Source: Karalla daura (taxonomy: Eukaryota; Chordata; Actinopteri; Chaetodontiformes; Leiognathidae). From it: a stretch of 64,000 nucleotides of DNA. Positions 46,763 through 56,532 of this stretch are shown here, piece by piece. Position numbers and translations under genes: made by a program. The notes beneath the pieces are model-generated. The model worked only from the letters and a program-made list of their open reading frames with translations. It made no database searches and had not been told where the DNA came from. Position 1 is the first letter of the stretch; each line of letters starts with the position of its first letter. The stretch lies in the NCBI GenBank assembly GCA_029224185.1, contig CM055197.1, positions 22,768,862 to 22,832,861 of the forward strand. Direction: 5' to 3'.

Positions 46763-49060
46763 GCTAATGGGATTGTAGTCTGCACCAATCTGACCCAAAT
46801 CTAACCCTAACCCTAGCCCTAATTTTGATTGATATTTTTATAGATTGCTTTTTTGGCCAGAGGGACTCTGTATCTCCTGCCTGATGGGAGAAGACAAAAA
46901 GAATGATGTGGGGGTGGGATGGTTCTTCTGTGATCAGGGTGGCTTTCTTTTCAGGTGAGACAGTGGAGTTTGTGATTATCTTTCCAGCTTGATCCATGAT
47001 CCGTGAGAGTTTTGTTTTCTGTTTACTGGTGAGGATGTTGTACCAAGATGTGATATTAAGGTGAGGATGGATTGTATAAGTGACTGGTAAACCATAATGA
47101 AGATCTTTTTCTGGATGTGGTTGCTGCCCCGTCTCTACCAACACAGCACAACTCCTTTGTGTCTTTGAAATACTAAGTTCAAGTGATTTTTCACTGAAAG
47201 TTGTGACCAGGTCATCCACTGGTAGTTGGATTAGGTGGACTAGGTGAGAGCCTCCATACTGTCCATGTGGGCCACCAGGGCCATGTTATCAGCATATTTT
47301 AAAAGAGAAAAGAATCGGGGATAGAACACAACCTTGTGGGAGTCTTGCATTTAAGATCAGTTTGCTGGACCTAAAACCATTTAAAACACGTGAAGTGGTC
47401 TGTCCATTAGAAAATCCTTTATCCATAAAATCAAAGTTGGGTGGATCTATAAACTCCGGTGGCAGTGCAGCGGAGTGTCAGCATTTACAGTGTTAAAAAG
47501 CAGAGGAAAAATTCATGAATAAGATCCGAGTCCGTGGATGTGCAGAGTCAAAAAATCTTTTGCAACAGTGTTGAAAAGAGTCAGGCTCGCGTCCTGTACA
47601 CCTCGTGCCGTATAAGCAAACAGGAGGGGATCCAGTTTTATCTGACAGCATGTGTGACATCAAGTCACACACAACTCTCTCCATACATTTGCAGAGCATT
47701 GATGTGAGTATCTAGTGTCTTTAGCACGTGGTTTTTGGAGGATAGGGATTATTCACAACTCCTTCCACTGACTGAGAACGCAACCAGAATCTAAAAGAAG
47801 CTGAAACAGTCTGGTGATGACTGCACCCATGTGTGCTGTGCAGCCTTTGAGCACCCTGCCCCTAAGCCTGTCAGGGCCGGAGGCTTTGTGCAGGTTCACC
47901 TTTTGCAAGGTGGAGGTCACCAGCTGCTCATCAACAGTAAGTACCTGATTGTTGATCTGAGAGTCCAGGCTAAAGCTTTCTGATGCTTTGTTGTTATTGT
48001 ACCTATTGAGAAAGACGTTCAGTTCCTCTGCAAATGCGGCAGGGTCTGTACAGCTGGTTACAGCTGGTTTGTTGGCATGGCCCATCATAGTATTGAATCC
48101 TTGCCATGACTCCGTCACATTCCCTGATATTAGTTTCCTCTACCTTTTTCCTATAGTTGTTTTTTGCAAGGGCAGACTGTCTCCTGAACTCCCACTCTAG
48201 TTCTCTCACCTTCTGCTTGTCCCCCTGAAGAAATGCTATTTCTGGGTTAGGCAGAGTTTCATGCCTTTGGTGAACCTTTTTTATTGTTGGGGTAGATTCT
48301 TTTTTTGGCGGGAGTGACAGTATCCTCACAGAATAAAATGTACAAGGTCAGCACATCTGTCAATGAATTCAGATCCCTGCCACAGACATTAGAAAACAAG
48401 TCCCAGTCTGTGAGCTCAAAGCAACCTCTGAGTGTGTCGGTTGCTTCATTATTCCAAACTTTAAAGGTTTTTGTTATTTTCTCCCCTGTTTTTAAATGTG
48501 CTCTATGTTTTGGAAGCAACAGCAAAAAAAACGGGGGGTGTGACTTTGAGACATATGCATTTGGGACATTTACATAGCATCGGTCCAATATATTATTCAT
48601 TCTGGTGGGAATGGTGACATATTGGTCCATCTCAGGCAGATGTGATGTGACATCACAGCGTTTGAAGTCCCCTAAGGGGAAACACGGGCTGCGCTCCAGA
48701 CTGATTGACAGCTCTGTGATAGCTGTCAGCTATCCGCTCTGCTGCCATGTTAAAGTCCGGTCCTGGATGGTATGCAAGGATCACGGTCAGCTGAGAGAAC
48801 TCACGGGGGTAAATAATGTGGTCTGAAAGACACTGTCAACAGCTCGTAGTGCTTACAGCTCTGGGTCTCTCTCACTGTAAAGTTTGCGGCCCACTCACTG
48901 TTGACAGCTATACAGAGCCCACCCCCCAATCGATTTCCTTGTTCTCACTGCATCCTGAGACTCTCTCCTGCATGACCGTGGGCTTATATTCCAGATAGGT
49001 GCTTTCTAGAGCCAAGTGTTTAGCACTTAGGCAATTTTGTTTTTTCCCCTAAGAATGACT
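46763..49060 (-). pseudogene. Decayed Rex1/CR1-like LINE
   Basis: Read on the minus strand. An endonuclease region is at about 49000-48540 (FTVRETQSCKHYELLTVSFR; then GDFKRCDVT, then DQYVTIPTRMN). A linker is at about 48450-48300. RT entry is at 48118-47760 (VNLHKASGPDRLRGRVLKGC) and RT core at 47699-47493 (CMERVVCDLMSHML ... RILFMNFSSAF). The tail is at 47219-46764 (DDLVTTFSEKSLELSISKTQ). Several frameshifts and stops separate the blocks and the catalytic box is lost. The layout is that of fish Rex1-like, CR1-group elements. Confidence 0.85.
46799..46821. repeat. Short interstitial telomere-like motif
   Basis: About three and a half CCCTAA-type units (CTAACCCTAACCCTAGCCCTAA) lie at the 3' edge of the Rex1-like LINE. 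Too short to be more than a chance or LINE-tail feature. Confidence 0.5.
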
Positions 49061-49112
49061 GGGATAAACCCGCAAACAAACATCCACTATGTCGCCATAC
49101 TGTGACTTAGAC

Positions 49113-49468
49113 ACTCACTCACTCACTCACTCACTCACTCACTCACTCACTCACTCACTCACTCACTCACTCACTCACTCACTCACTCACTCACTCACTC
49201 ACTCACTCACTCACTCACTCACTCACTCACTCACTCACTCACTCACTCACTCACTCACTCACTCACTCACTCACTCACTCACTCACTCACTCACTCACTC
49301 ACTCACTCACTCACTCACTCACTCACTCACTCACTCACTCACTCACTCACTCACTCACTCACTCACTCACTCACTCACTCACTCACTCACTCACTCACTC
49401 ACTCACTCACTCACTCACTCACTCACTCACTCACTCACTCACTCACTCACTCACTCACTCACTCACTC
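49113..49468. repeat. (ACTC)n microsatellite, 89 units
   Basis: 356 bp of perfect tetranucleotide repeat. It reads open in one frame (repeating SLTH), which is an artefact of the period. Confidence 0.98.
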
Positions 49469-49517
49469 ATACATGCACACACTGTACGATGCAAACTCAC
49501 AGGTCGGTGTCTTGTGA

Positions 49518-49522
49518 GCGAT
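49518..49522. repeat. Target-site duplication GCGAT, left
   Basis: GCGAT directly precedes the solo LTR and is repeated directly after it (50490-50494) and after the 5' LTR of the full element (57500-57504). Confidence 0.85.
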
Positions 49523-50489
49523 TGTTATGGGTAGAGTGTCGAGGGTCTTTAGGAAACGACACACAGATACGGCAGGGATAGTGTTCCTCTTTTTATTAAG
49601 GAACACAGTGCAAAATAGTGAATCGGTGCAAAAAATATATATATACAAGAGTGACACAAAAAACCCTCAAAAAATCCCAAAGTGGAAAAACAGCCAAATT
49701 TCAATATTTACAGTAAATGTCTTTGAGAAAAAAAAACAAAAAAACACAAAAACGGCAATAGGAAGCCAAAATTTCATGAAAACAAAAAATCTAGCCAAAG
49801 GCAAAAATACAGCAATAATACTCTAATACAAAAAAGAGGGCAACAATATACTGCGCACTTACAGAACCGTTGGAGAGCTGAGAGCATGCACCTGTACCGG
49901 ACCCCCCTAGCAAATGCCCCCTGCTCTCTATATGAAGGCACCTAAACACTCCCTGCAAGTGGCCCGTACCATTCTCCCCCTCTGCATCAGGGGGTTTCAT
50001 TTAGTATTACTTTCCTAATAAAATTACAGAGTTTTTATTGACTCTACTTTCAAATAAATAATTCCTCGGCTCCCAGGAAATAACTATACACAATTACTTG
50101 TCACACAAAAAACTATTGAGCTGTGCCAACTCTTAATCATCGATGTCGAGTCGCAGGGACGCGCACGCATGAGCGCGGCTCCGCATATAGCAGCGGCGAT
50201 CACCCGTCGCACTCTTTTGACAGAGGAACACGGTGCGCAAGGTAAGCCCGACGACTAATGCTCACATTCATTGCTCCTTCCATTGTCACGGAGCTGGCAC
50301 TCTCCGCGTCCCTCCGACCCGGGTGCGCATACACACAAAACGCTCTTAAAGAGGGTGATGCCCACAACAACAGTGAAACAAACAAAACTGACTGGGAAGG
50401 GAATGAATGGAGAGGTTTTGGGTGTTTGCACGTGCGTAATGGCGCACGTAAGAGGGAGCGGTGGTGATGCGTCCAGGCGCATTATCACA
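49523..50489 (-). mobile_element. Solo LTR of the Gmr1-type retrotransposon
   Basis: 967 bp. In element orientation it starts TGTGATAATG and ends CCCATAACA (TG...CA). It matches the 5' LTR at 56533-57499 with no difference that I found. It is flanked on both sides by GCGAT, so it is a complete LTR between its target duplications with no internal region, i.e. a solo LTR in form. It contains a near-palindrome, GCACGTGCG/CGCACGT, at 50428-50450. Confidence 0.88.
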
Positions 50490-50639
50490 GCGATCCATAG
50501 GCAGACAAAGTGCTGCAAGCCAACAGGCACACATCCAGGAGCACTCTTGAAATGTCCGCGCGCTGGCATTTTCGAGTTATGCTAGGAACCAGATTTGGTT
50601 TTGGGAAAAAAATCTTAAATGGGTTAATTTATTATACAT

Positions 50640-51612
50640 TGACATTGACATTCTTGCTACATTGGTAGCAAGAAATTACGGCTAATAACAAATCCCAAGG
50701 CCTTTTAAACTCAGTAGGTCCACGCGTTAAGGTTGTACTATTAGCCATCTAACATTTTTATTTGCTGCTGATCCTTTGGCCATGGAAATCCGTCAGTCGT
50801 CTGGCATTACAGGCATTACTGATGGCAAGACCAAACACCTAAAACCCCCAGCCATCTGCTGAATGTAACAATTTTCTAGCTACAAAATCAACATTAAAAG
50901 AAATTGCTTTGCTAATACTGAACAGGAAATAGAGAGAAGGTCCCCAGATTAAATGTGTTTGCTAATACCCTGGAAGGATTTACTCATTTAGGCATTGATG
51001 ACATAATACCAATTAATTATAACCCACTGGTTCGAGGCATAGAAGAAAAAAAAACTCACATCATCTCCTAGAATGCATCTTTCTCTTCTTTATCTCTCCT
51101 ATGAATGTGGCAGGCTTATTGCTGTGTAACACTGAAGCTGCGTTACTGGGCAGCCCAACTCCCGACAGGCATATACTACTTTCATACCATGGAGGTTCTA
51201 GCCTGGGTAAAGATAGAAAGCAATGAAATAGAACTTCCATTATGTCTGTACCTTTATTTGTCTCAACATTGAACACTAGGAAGACACACACAAAATATAT
51301 TCCTCCTGGGAAACATCACTTCAAGTATTTGCAATTAAGAAGCTTCATATATCCTCAAATTAAAACCACCTTGAAACCCCCTTTATCTACTATTGAACAA
51401 ATGACCTACATGATAGAGGTCAAATATCAATATTTTGTGTTTTACTAGCATGTTCTAAAGGAAACTCTTATCACTTAAGAGGACTGGAAGAAGAACTATT
51501 AATACGAGATGCAAACTCCTACAGTATTAATGCCAAAGCATGACCAAAGTAGTATAACTACTTTGGCCCTGGCAAGAGGAGAATTTGAGGCCTTTCTGAT
51601 GTGATGATGATG
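50640..51612 (+). pseudogene. L1-type LINE ORF2 remnant, copy adjacent to solo LTR
   Basis: Plus-strand fragments give FANTLEGFTHLGIDDI (about 50955), LKLRYWAAQLPTGIYYFH ... WVKIESNE (about 51130-51230), and HFKYLQLRSFIYPQIK (about 51320). These match the C-terminal ORF2 region of vertebrate L1 (FKYLGI; YYWAAQL...W..IE; FKYLQLRxFI). Frames are broken. This 1.1-kb flank, including 50490-50640, recurs at 57500-58625 with one difference that I found (A at 50537, C at 57547). Confidence 0.7.
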
Positions 51613-51933
51613 ATGAGCGCGGCTCCGCATATAGCAGCGGCGATCACCCGTCGCACTCTTTTGACAGAGGAACACGGTGCGCAAGGTAAGCCCGACGACT
51701 AATGCTCACATTCATTGCTCCTTCCATTGTCACGGAGCTGGCACTCTCCGCGTCCCTCCGACCCGGGTGCGCATACACACAAAACGCTCTTAAAGAGGGT
51801 GATGCCCACAACAACAGTGAAACAAACAAAACTGACTGGGAAGGGAATGAATGGAGAGGTTTTGGGTGTTTGCACGTGCGTAATGGCGCACGTAAGAGGG
51901 AGCGGTGGTGATGCGTCCAGGCGCATTATCACA
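51613..51933 (-). mobile_element. Truncated 3' LTR of the Gmr1-type element
   Basis: Matches the first 321 nt (element orientation) of the 967-bp LTR, corresponding to 50169-50489. It abuts the polypurine tract on one side. On the other it breaks at the triplet ATG (51613-51615), which is shared by the LTR and the L1 flank. Confidence 0.9.
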
Positions 51934-51947
51934 CACCCCCCACCTCA
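51934..51947 (-). promoter_or_regulatory. Polypurine tract of the Gmr1-type element
   Basis: In element orientation, TGAGGTGGGGGGTG directly precedes the 3' LTR (TGTGATA...). The gag-pol stop codon TGA (51945-51947) overlaps its start. It would prime plus-strand DNA synthesis. Confidence 0.8.
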
Positions 51948-54900
51948 TGTTTGGCGCTCCTCGTAGAGGCGGGACAAAAAATCTGCAGTCACATTATTTT
52001 TCCCAGGTTTGTACTGCACAGTAAACTTGTAGGGTTGTAGAGACAGATACCACCGGGTTATTCGTGCATTGCTGTCACGCATCCTGTGTAACCACTGCAA
52101 GGCCCGGTGGTCAGTCTCAAGCACAAACTCCTTGCCCATGAGATAGTACTTGAGGGTGTCAAGAGCCCACTTAATGGCCAGGCACTCCTTCTCCACTGTA
52201 GAATACCTGGTCTCTCGCAGAAAAAGCTTGCGGCTTATATATATAATAGGCCAACGATCTTCCCCCTCTCCCTGCAGCAACACAGCCCCTAGCCCCAAGC
52301 CAGATGCATCCGTTTGGACAGTAAAGGGCATGTCAAAGTCTGGGCTCTGTAGGACGGGGCTGTTGCACAGACTGTCCTTAAGGCTCTGAAAGGCCCTGGC
52401 ACACTCCTCTGTCCACACCACTTTGTTGGGGCTGGACTTCCTGGTGAGTTCAGTCAGTGGCGTGGCCCTGGTGGAAAAATCAGGGATGAACCTTCGATAC
52501 CAGCCCACTAAACCTAAAAAGGAGCGGACCCCTTTCTTGGTAGTGGGCGGTAGACAGCTCAACACAGCATTGACCTTAGAAACTTGTGGCCTGATAGTGC
52601 CACCTCCCAGGACATAGCCCAGGTAGCACACCTCAGGCCTGGCAATCTGACACTTGCTGGCATTGACCACCAACCCTGCCATATGGATACGCTGAAACAC
52701 ATCCGCTAGATGCTGCAGATGCTCTGACCATGACGCACTGAAGATAACCACATCATCAATGTAGGCAGCTGCGTACGTCTCTGCCCCCCTCAGCACCTGG
52801 TCCATTAGGCGCTGAAAAGTGGCAGCAGCTCCATGTAATCCAAATGGCATGGTAGTAAAATGATATAAACCACTGGGTGCTCTAAAAGCTGTCAGCTCCT
52901 GAGCCTCCTGTGTCAAAGGAACCTGCCAGTAGCCCTTGCACAGATCAAGCGTGCTCAGGTAGACAGCCTTCCCAAGCCGCTCCACCAGCTCATCCACTCG
53001 TGGCATGGGGTAGGGGTCAAACGCAGAGATGCCATTGAGTCTTGAAAAGTCCACGCAGAACCGCAGTCCTCCGTCCTTCTTGGGAACAAGCACCACGGGG
53101 CTGCACCACTGGCTGCGTGACGGAACAATCACGCCCATCTCCAACATGGCCTGCACCTCTTCCTTTAGTGCCGGAATCAGGCGTGCTGGTACTCTGGAGG
53201 AAGTCTGGCGAATGGGACCTGGTGACATTAACTGGATATTGTGACTTATAACTGTTGTCCGGCCTGGCTCCTCTCTGAAGAGACCCTCAGGGATGATTCT
53301 CTGGAGTTCAGCCTGGTGACCACTGGACAGGTGATCGATTGAGGGACACGTAGCTCCACCTCTTGCAGTTGGAAAATACTGCTCCTGCAGCTCTTCTTCC
53401 TCAGGCACAGCACGAGCCCACATCCCCTTGCTGACAGGCTCGGGCCGAGACACCCACTCCTTCAACAAGTTCACGTGGAATACTTGCCTCGGCTTGCGGC
53501 GATCCGGCATGTTGACCTCATAAGTTACGGGGCCCATTTTCCGGATCACCTCATAGGGACCCTGCCACTTAGCGAGGAGGCTGTTCTCAGATGATGGGAG
53601 CAACAGGAGAACTTTCTGTCCAAGGTTAAACGTGCGACTGCGGGCCGTTCGATCGTACCAGGTCTTCTGGTTGTACTGAGCTTGCTCTTGATTGCTATGT
53701 GCCAGGTTACTCAATTCCTCCAGCTTATCCCGCATTTTGAGGACATAGCTGACAATACTAGTTGATGCTGCAGGATCCTCTCCCAACCATGTCTCTCGAA
53801 GGACATCGAGGGGACCTCTCACCTGGCGGCCATAAAGAAGCTCAAATGGTGAGTAGCCGGTAGATGCTTGTGGGACCTCCCTGTAGGCGAAAAGGATATA
53901 GGGTAGCCATAGGTCCCAATCAGCGCCGGTGTCGCTCACAAACTTTCTAAGCATTGCCTTCAATGTCTGATTGAAACGTTCAACCATGCCGTCGGTCTGC
54001 GGGTGGTAGGGCGTAGTCCTAATGCCTTTAATCCCTAAGAGCGAGTACACTTGTTTAAGCAACTTGGAATTGAAGTTTGTTCCCTGATCGGTCAGAATTT
54101 CTCTAGGGATGCCCACCCGAGAAAACAACTGGATCAGGCAATTGGCCACCTGCCTTGCCTTGGTGTTTCTTAAGGGAAAAGCCTCTGGGTAGCGTGTAGC
54201 GTAATCGCAAACTACAAGAATATAGCGATGGCCTGCCCTACTCTTTTCCAGGGGGCCTACAACATCCATCGCTATCCTTGTGAATGGGGTGTCAATGATA
54301 GGCAGGTTAACAAGGGGAGCTTTTGTGCCTCTGTAGGAGCGTTTAGTAAGCTGGCAAACTGGGCAAGATTTACAGTAGTCTACTACTTCCTGATATACTC
54401 CTGGCCAATAAAAGCGACGGGCAATCCTATCAAGGGTTTTCTGCTGGCCCAAATGACCTGACCAGGGGACACTATGGGCAACCTCCAACACTTTGGACCT
54501 AAGGGTTTTGGGGACCACCAGCTGCTCTCCTTCTTCACTCACTCGCATTAGCTTCCCTTCTCTGACCACGAAACACTCTTTACCACACACAGAAGCTCTC
54601 AGAATTACCTCCTCATCTGCCACCACTTTATTGAAACACCTAGTAAGTGTGGGGTCATTTTTCTGCATTTGTTCAAAATCACCACTATCAATAACCCTCT
54701 CCTCTAAAGGTGGAAGAGACACTGATTCCTGCATTGGCGTTCCAAGAACCTTCTCCCTCCTCTTAGCTGACTTGTTTTTCCTTTTTTTACTCTCAGAAGA
54801 TCCATCAGCAAATGGCAGCTCCTGCCACATGTCAGCAGGATTGGCCTTGGCTTGTGCTCTTGTTACCACCATGCCTGTGGCTGGAGGCATGTTGCGTTGC

Positions 54901-56474
54901 AACAAGTCAGCCAACACAGGGACATCCTGTCCTAAAACAACTGGATAGGGGCAGTTGTCCATAATTGCCACATTAAGCAGGTAAGTTTGTCCATCTATCT
55001 CCATTTGCACCTCTGCTGTCTGATGGTCACTTTCATCGCCATGTATACACCGAACTTTTATACAACCTGAGATGACCATTCCATCAGGACCAAGACAAGT
55101 GCTATGAATAAAGGACTGACTACTACCCGAGTCCAGTAGAGCCTGCCACCATTTCCCTCTGATTTTTACTGGCACTAGGACATCCCCACAGCTAGGTGTT
55201 ACTGCTGGGTCCTCAGATGGGGTGTAACACAACCTTCCAGCACCAGATGTAGCTAGAGGGCACTCTGGTTTAATATGCCCAGGCTGACCACAACCATGGC
55301 AAACGATACGGGGCTTTGGCACAGTGGGCTGGTTAGGCTTAAAATGGGGGGCATGGGATGGACGGGACTCACGGCTGCCACCCGCAGACTTATCTTGAAG
55401 TCTGCCAGACTGTTGCTGGGCAACTTGGGCTCGCCGCTTGGGGTACTCCTGGATCCCAAGTTGATAACCCCGTTGGTGTCGGCGGGCAGCAATAAAGGCT
55501 TCAGCCAGCTCAGCAGCCTGTTTGGAGGTCTGTGGGTTTCGCTCCATCACCCACACCTTGAGCTCAGGATTGAGCATCAGGAGGAGTTGCTCCAAGACAA
55601 TGGTATCTCCGATCTGCTCTTTGGTCTTAGTACTGGGACACATCCACTTGGCATAGAGGTCAGTGAGCCTTGACTGAAGTTCTCTAACCGTCTCACCCTC
55701 CTGAACAGTCATGTCCCGAAATCGGTTGCGGTACGCCTCAGTGTCGATTTCGTACTTGGACAGGATGGCTTGTTTCACTTTGACATAATCCCTAGCGTCA
55801 TTAATGTCCATTGCCACATAGGCAGCTCGGGCTTTCCCTGACAACAGGGGAACTAGAAAAACTGCCCAGCTGTCCATCGGCCAGCAATTTGCAGAGGCAA
55901 TTCTCTCAAAAGTAGTGAGGTAATGTTCAATATCCTCATCTTCTGTGTAGGGGGACATCTTAGGAGGGCTATAGCCATACTGAGGTGGGTGGAGGTTTGC
56001 TGGCCAGGATGTCTCCACTATTGGGCTAGCCGTGCGAGACGCTATAGCAGACCTGTGCATCTCGGGGGTGGTGTTAGTAGATTGGGGCAGAGTCTGGATA
56101 TCCTGGCGTTTGGGCTGGACATCTAGCTCAGCAGCTGATGAGTACTGGTGTTCGGCGTCTTCCCCTGATCTCTGGCGGTGTTGGATCTCCCCATCCACCC
56201 GTACCTGGAGCTGCTGGAACTGATGCTGCATTGCCGCCCATCTCTGGTCCTGGCGCTTTGTTGCTCTCTCCCAACTCTCATCTCTCGCCTGCTGGGCCTG
56301 GATGAAGGATGATAATGCTGCCTCCAGTCTGCCCATGCGGTCATCAGGAGGCGCAGACTGAGGTCTGGTGAAGATCTCTTCTTCCTCCAGGTCTTCAGGG
56401 GATGCTGCTGTTGCACCACCTAAAGCGGTCTTGCTTCTGGTCACTGGGAGGTCTTGCTTCCTTCGTGGATGCAT
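51945..56474 (-). CDS. Gag-pol of a Gmr1-type Ty3/Gypsy retrotransposon, integrase before RT
   Basis: One uninterrupted frame of 1,509 codons. Domains in order: gag with SCAN-like capsid segment (about 245-330: EAYRNRFRDM ... TIVLEQLLLMLNPEL); CCHC knuckle (C392, C395, H400, C405); aspartic protease (D448-S-G); integrase zinc finger (H667, H674, C704, C707); integrase core D737, D796, E832, with 35 residues between the last two; GPY/F-like module (QGPYEVIRKMGPVTYEV); RT with Y1238-I-D-D; RNase H to the C-terminus (TDASGLGLGAVL). Ordinary Ty3/Gypsy elements have RT-RH before integrase. The reversed order, with Gypsy-type domains, is diagnostic of the Gmr1 group first described in cod. The SCAN domain of vertebrate zinc-finger proteins is thought to derive from this group's gag. 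Gag and pol are fused without a visible frameshift or stop. All catalytic residues checked are present, so the protein looks intact. The start ATG lies 38 nt after the primer-binding site. Confidence 0.96.
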   Translation of the reverse strand: MHPRRKQDLPVTRSKTALGGATAASPEDLEEEEIFTRPQSAPPDDRMGRLEAALSSFIQAQQARDESWERATKRQDQRWAAMQHQFQQLQVRVDGEIQHRQRSGEDAEHQYSSAAELDVQPKRQDIQTLPQSTNTTPEMHRSAIASRTASPIVETSWPANLHPPQYGYSPPKMSPYTEDEDIEHYLTTFERIASANCWPMDSWAVFLVPLLSGKARAAYVAMDINDARDYVKVKQAILSKYEIDTEAYRNRFRDMTVQEGETVRELQSRLTDLYAKWMCPSTKTKEQIGDTIVLEQLLLMLNPELKVWVMERNPQTSKQAAELAEAFIAARRHQRGYQLGIQEYPKRRAQVAQQQSGRLQDKSAGGSRESRPSHAPHFKPNQPTVPKPRIVCHGCGQPGHIKPECPLATSGAGRLCYTPSEDPAVTPSCGDVLVPVKIRGKWWQALLDSGSSQSFIHSTCLGPDGMVISGCIKVRCIHGDESDHQTAEVQMEIDGQTYLLNVAIMDNCPYPVVLGQDVPVLADLLQRNMPPATGMVVTRAQAKANPADMWQELPFADGSSESKKRKNKSAKRREKVLGTPMQESVSLPPLEERVIDSGDFEQMQKNDPTLTRCFNKVVADEEVILRASVCGKECFVVREGKLMRVSEEGEQLVVPKTLRSKVLEVAHSVPWSGHLGQQKTLDRIARRFYWPGVYQEVVDYCKSCPVCQLTKRSYRGTKAPLVNLPIIDTPFTRIAMDVVGPLEKSRAGHRYILVVCDYATRYPEAFPLRNTKARQVANCLIQLFSRVGIPREILTDQGTNFNSKLLKQVYSLLGIKGIRTTPYHPQTDGMVERFNQTLKAMLRKFVSDTGADWDLWLPYILFAYREVPQASTGYSPFELLYGRQVRGPLDVLRETWLGEDPAASTSIVSYVLKMRDKLEELSNLAHSNQEQAQYNQKTWYDRTARSRTFNLGQKVLLLLPSSENSLLAKWQGPYEVIRKMGPVTYEVNMPDRRKPRQVFHVNLLKEWVSRPEPVSKGMWARAVPEEEELQEQYFPTARGGATCPSIDHLSSGHQAELQRIIPEGLFREEPGRTTVISHNIQLMSPGPIRQTSSRVPARLIPALKEEVQAMLEMGVIVPSRSQWCSPVVLVPKKDGGLRFCVDFSRLNGISAFDPYPMPRVDELVERLGKAVYLSTLDLCKGYWQVPLTQEAQELTAFRAPSGLYHFTTMPFGLHGAAATFQRLMDQVLRGAETYAAAYIDDVVIFSASWSEHLQHLADVFQRIHMAGLVVNASKCQIARPEVCYLGYVLGGGTIRPQVSKVNAVLSCLPPTTKKGVRSFLGLVGWYRRFIPDFSTRATPLTELTRKSSPNKVVWTEECARAFQSLKDSLCNSPVLQSPDFDMPFTVQTDASGLGLGAVLLQGEGEDRWPIIYISRKLFLRETRYSTVEKECLAIKWALDTLKYYLMGKEFVLETDHRALQWLHRMRDSNARITRWYLSLQPYKFTVQYKPGKNNVTADFLSRLYEERQT

Positions 56475-56511
56475 TGCCCTGCCTACTGTGTGTCGACCCT
56501 TGTAGACACTG

Positions 56512-56529
56512 ATCCCACCGCTGCCACCA
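56512..56529 (-). promoter_or_regulatory. Primer-binding site, tRNA-Leu type
   Basis: In element orientation, TGGTGGCAGCGGTGGGAT lies 3 nt after the 5' LTR. It is complementary over 18 nt to the 3' end of vertebrate tRNA-Leu(AAG), including the added CCA, as I remember that tRNA sequence. Confidence 0.75.
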
Positions 56530-56532
56530 AAT

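Noticed and set aside
46799..46821. Interstitial telomere as a chromosome-fusion scar
   Set aside because: Only about 3.5 units, and it sits at the end of a LINE remnant. Far too short for such a claim.
49089..49517. 142-codon open frame repeating Ser-Leu-Thr-His
   Set aside because: It is only the translation of the ACTC microsatellite.
49521..51615. Interpreting the whole 2,095-bp repeated block as the LTR
   Set aside because: The primer-binding site, polypurine tract, TG...CA ends and GCGAT duplications all place the LTR limits at 967 bp. The rest is flanking L1 DNA.
52107..55673. Several plus-strand frames of 60-150 codons opposite the gag-pol
   Set aside because: They are antisense shadows of the intact gag-pol frame and lack their own motifs.
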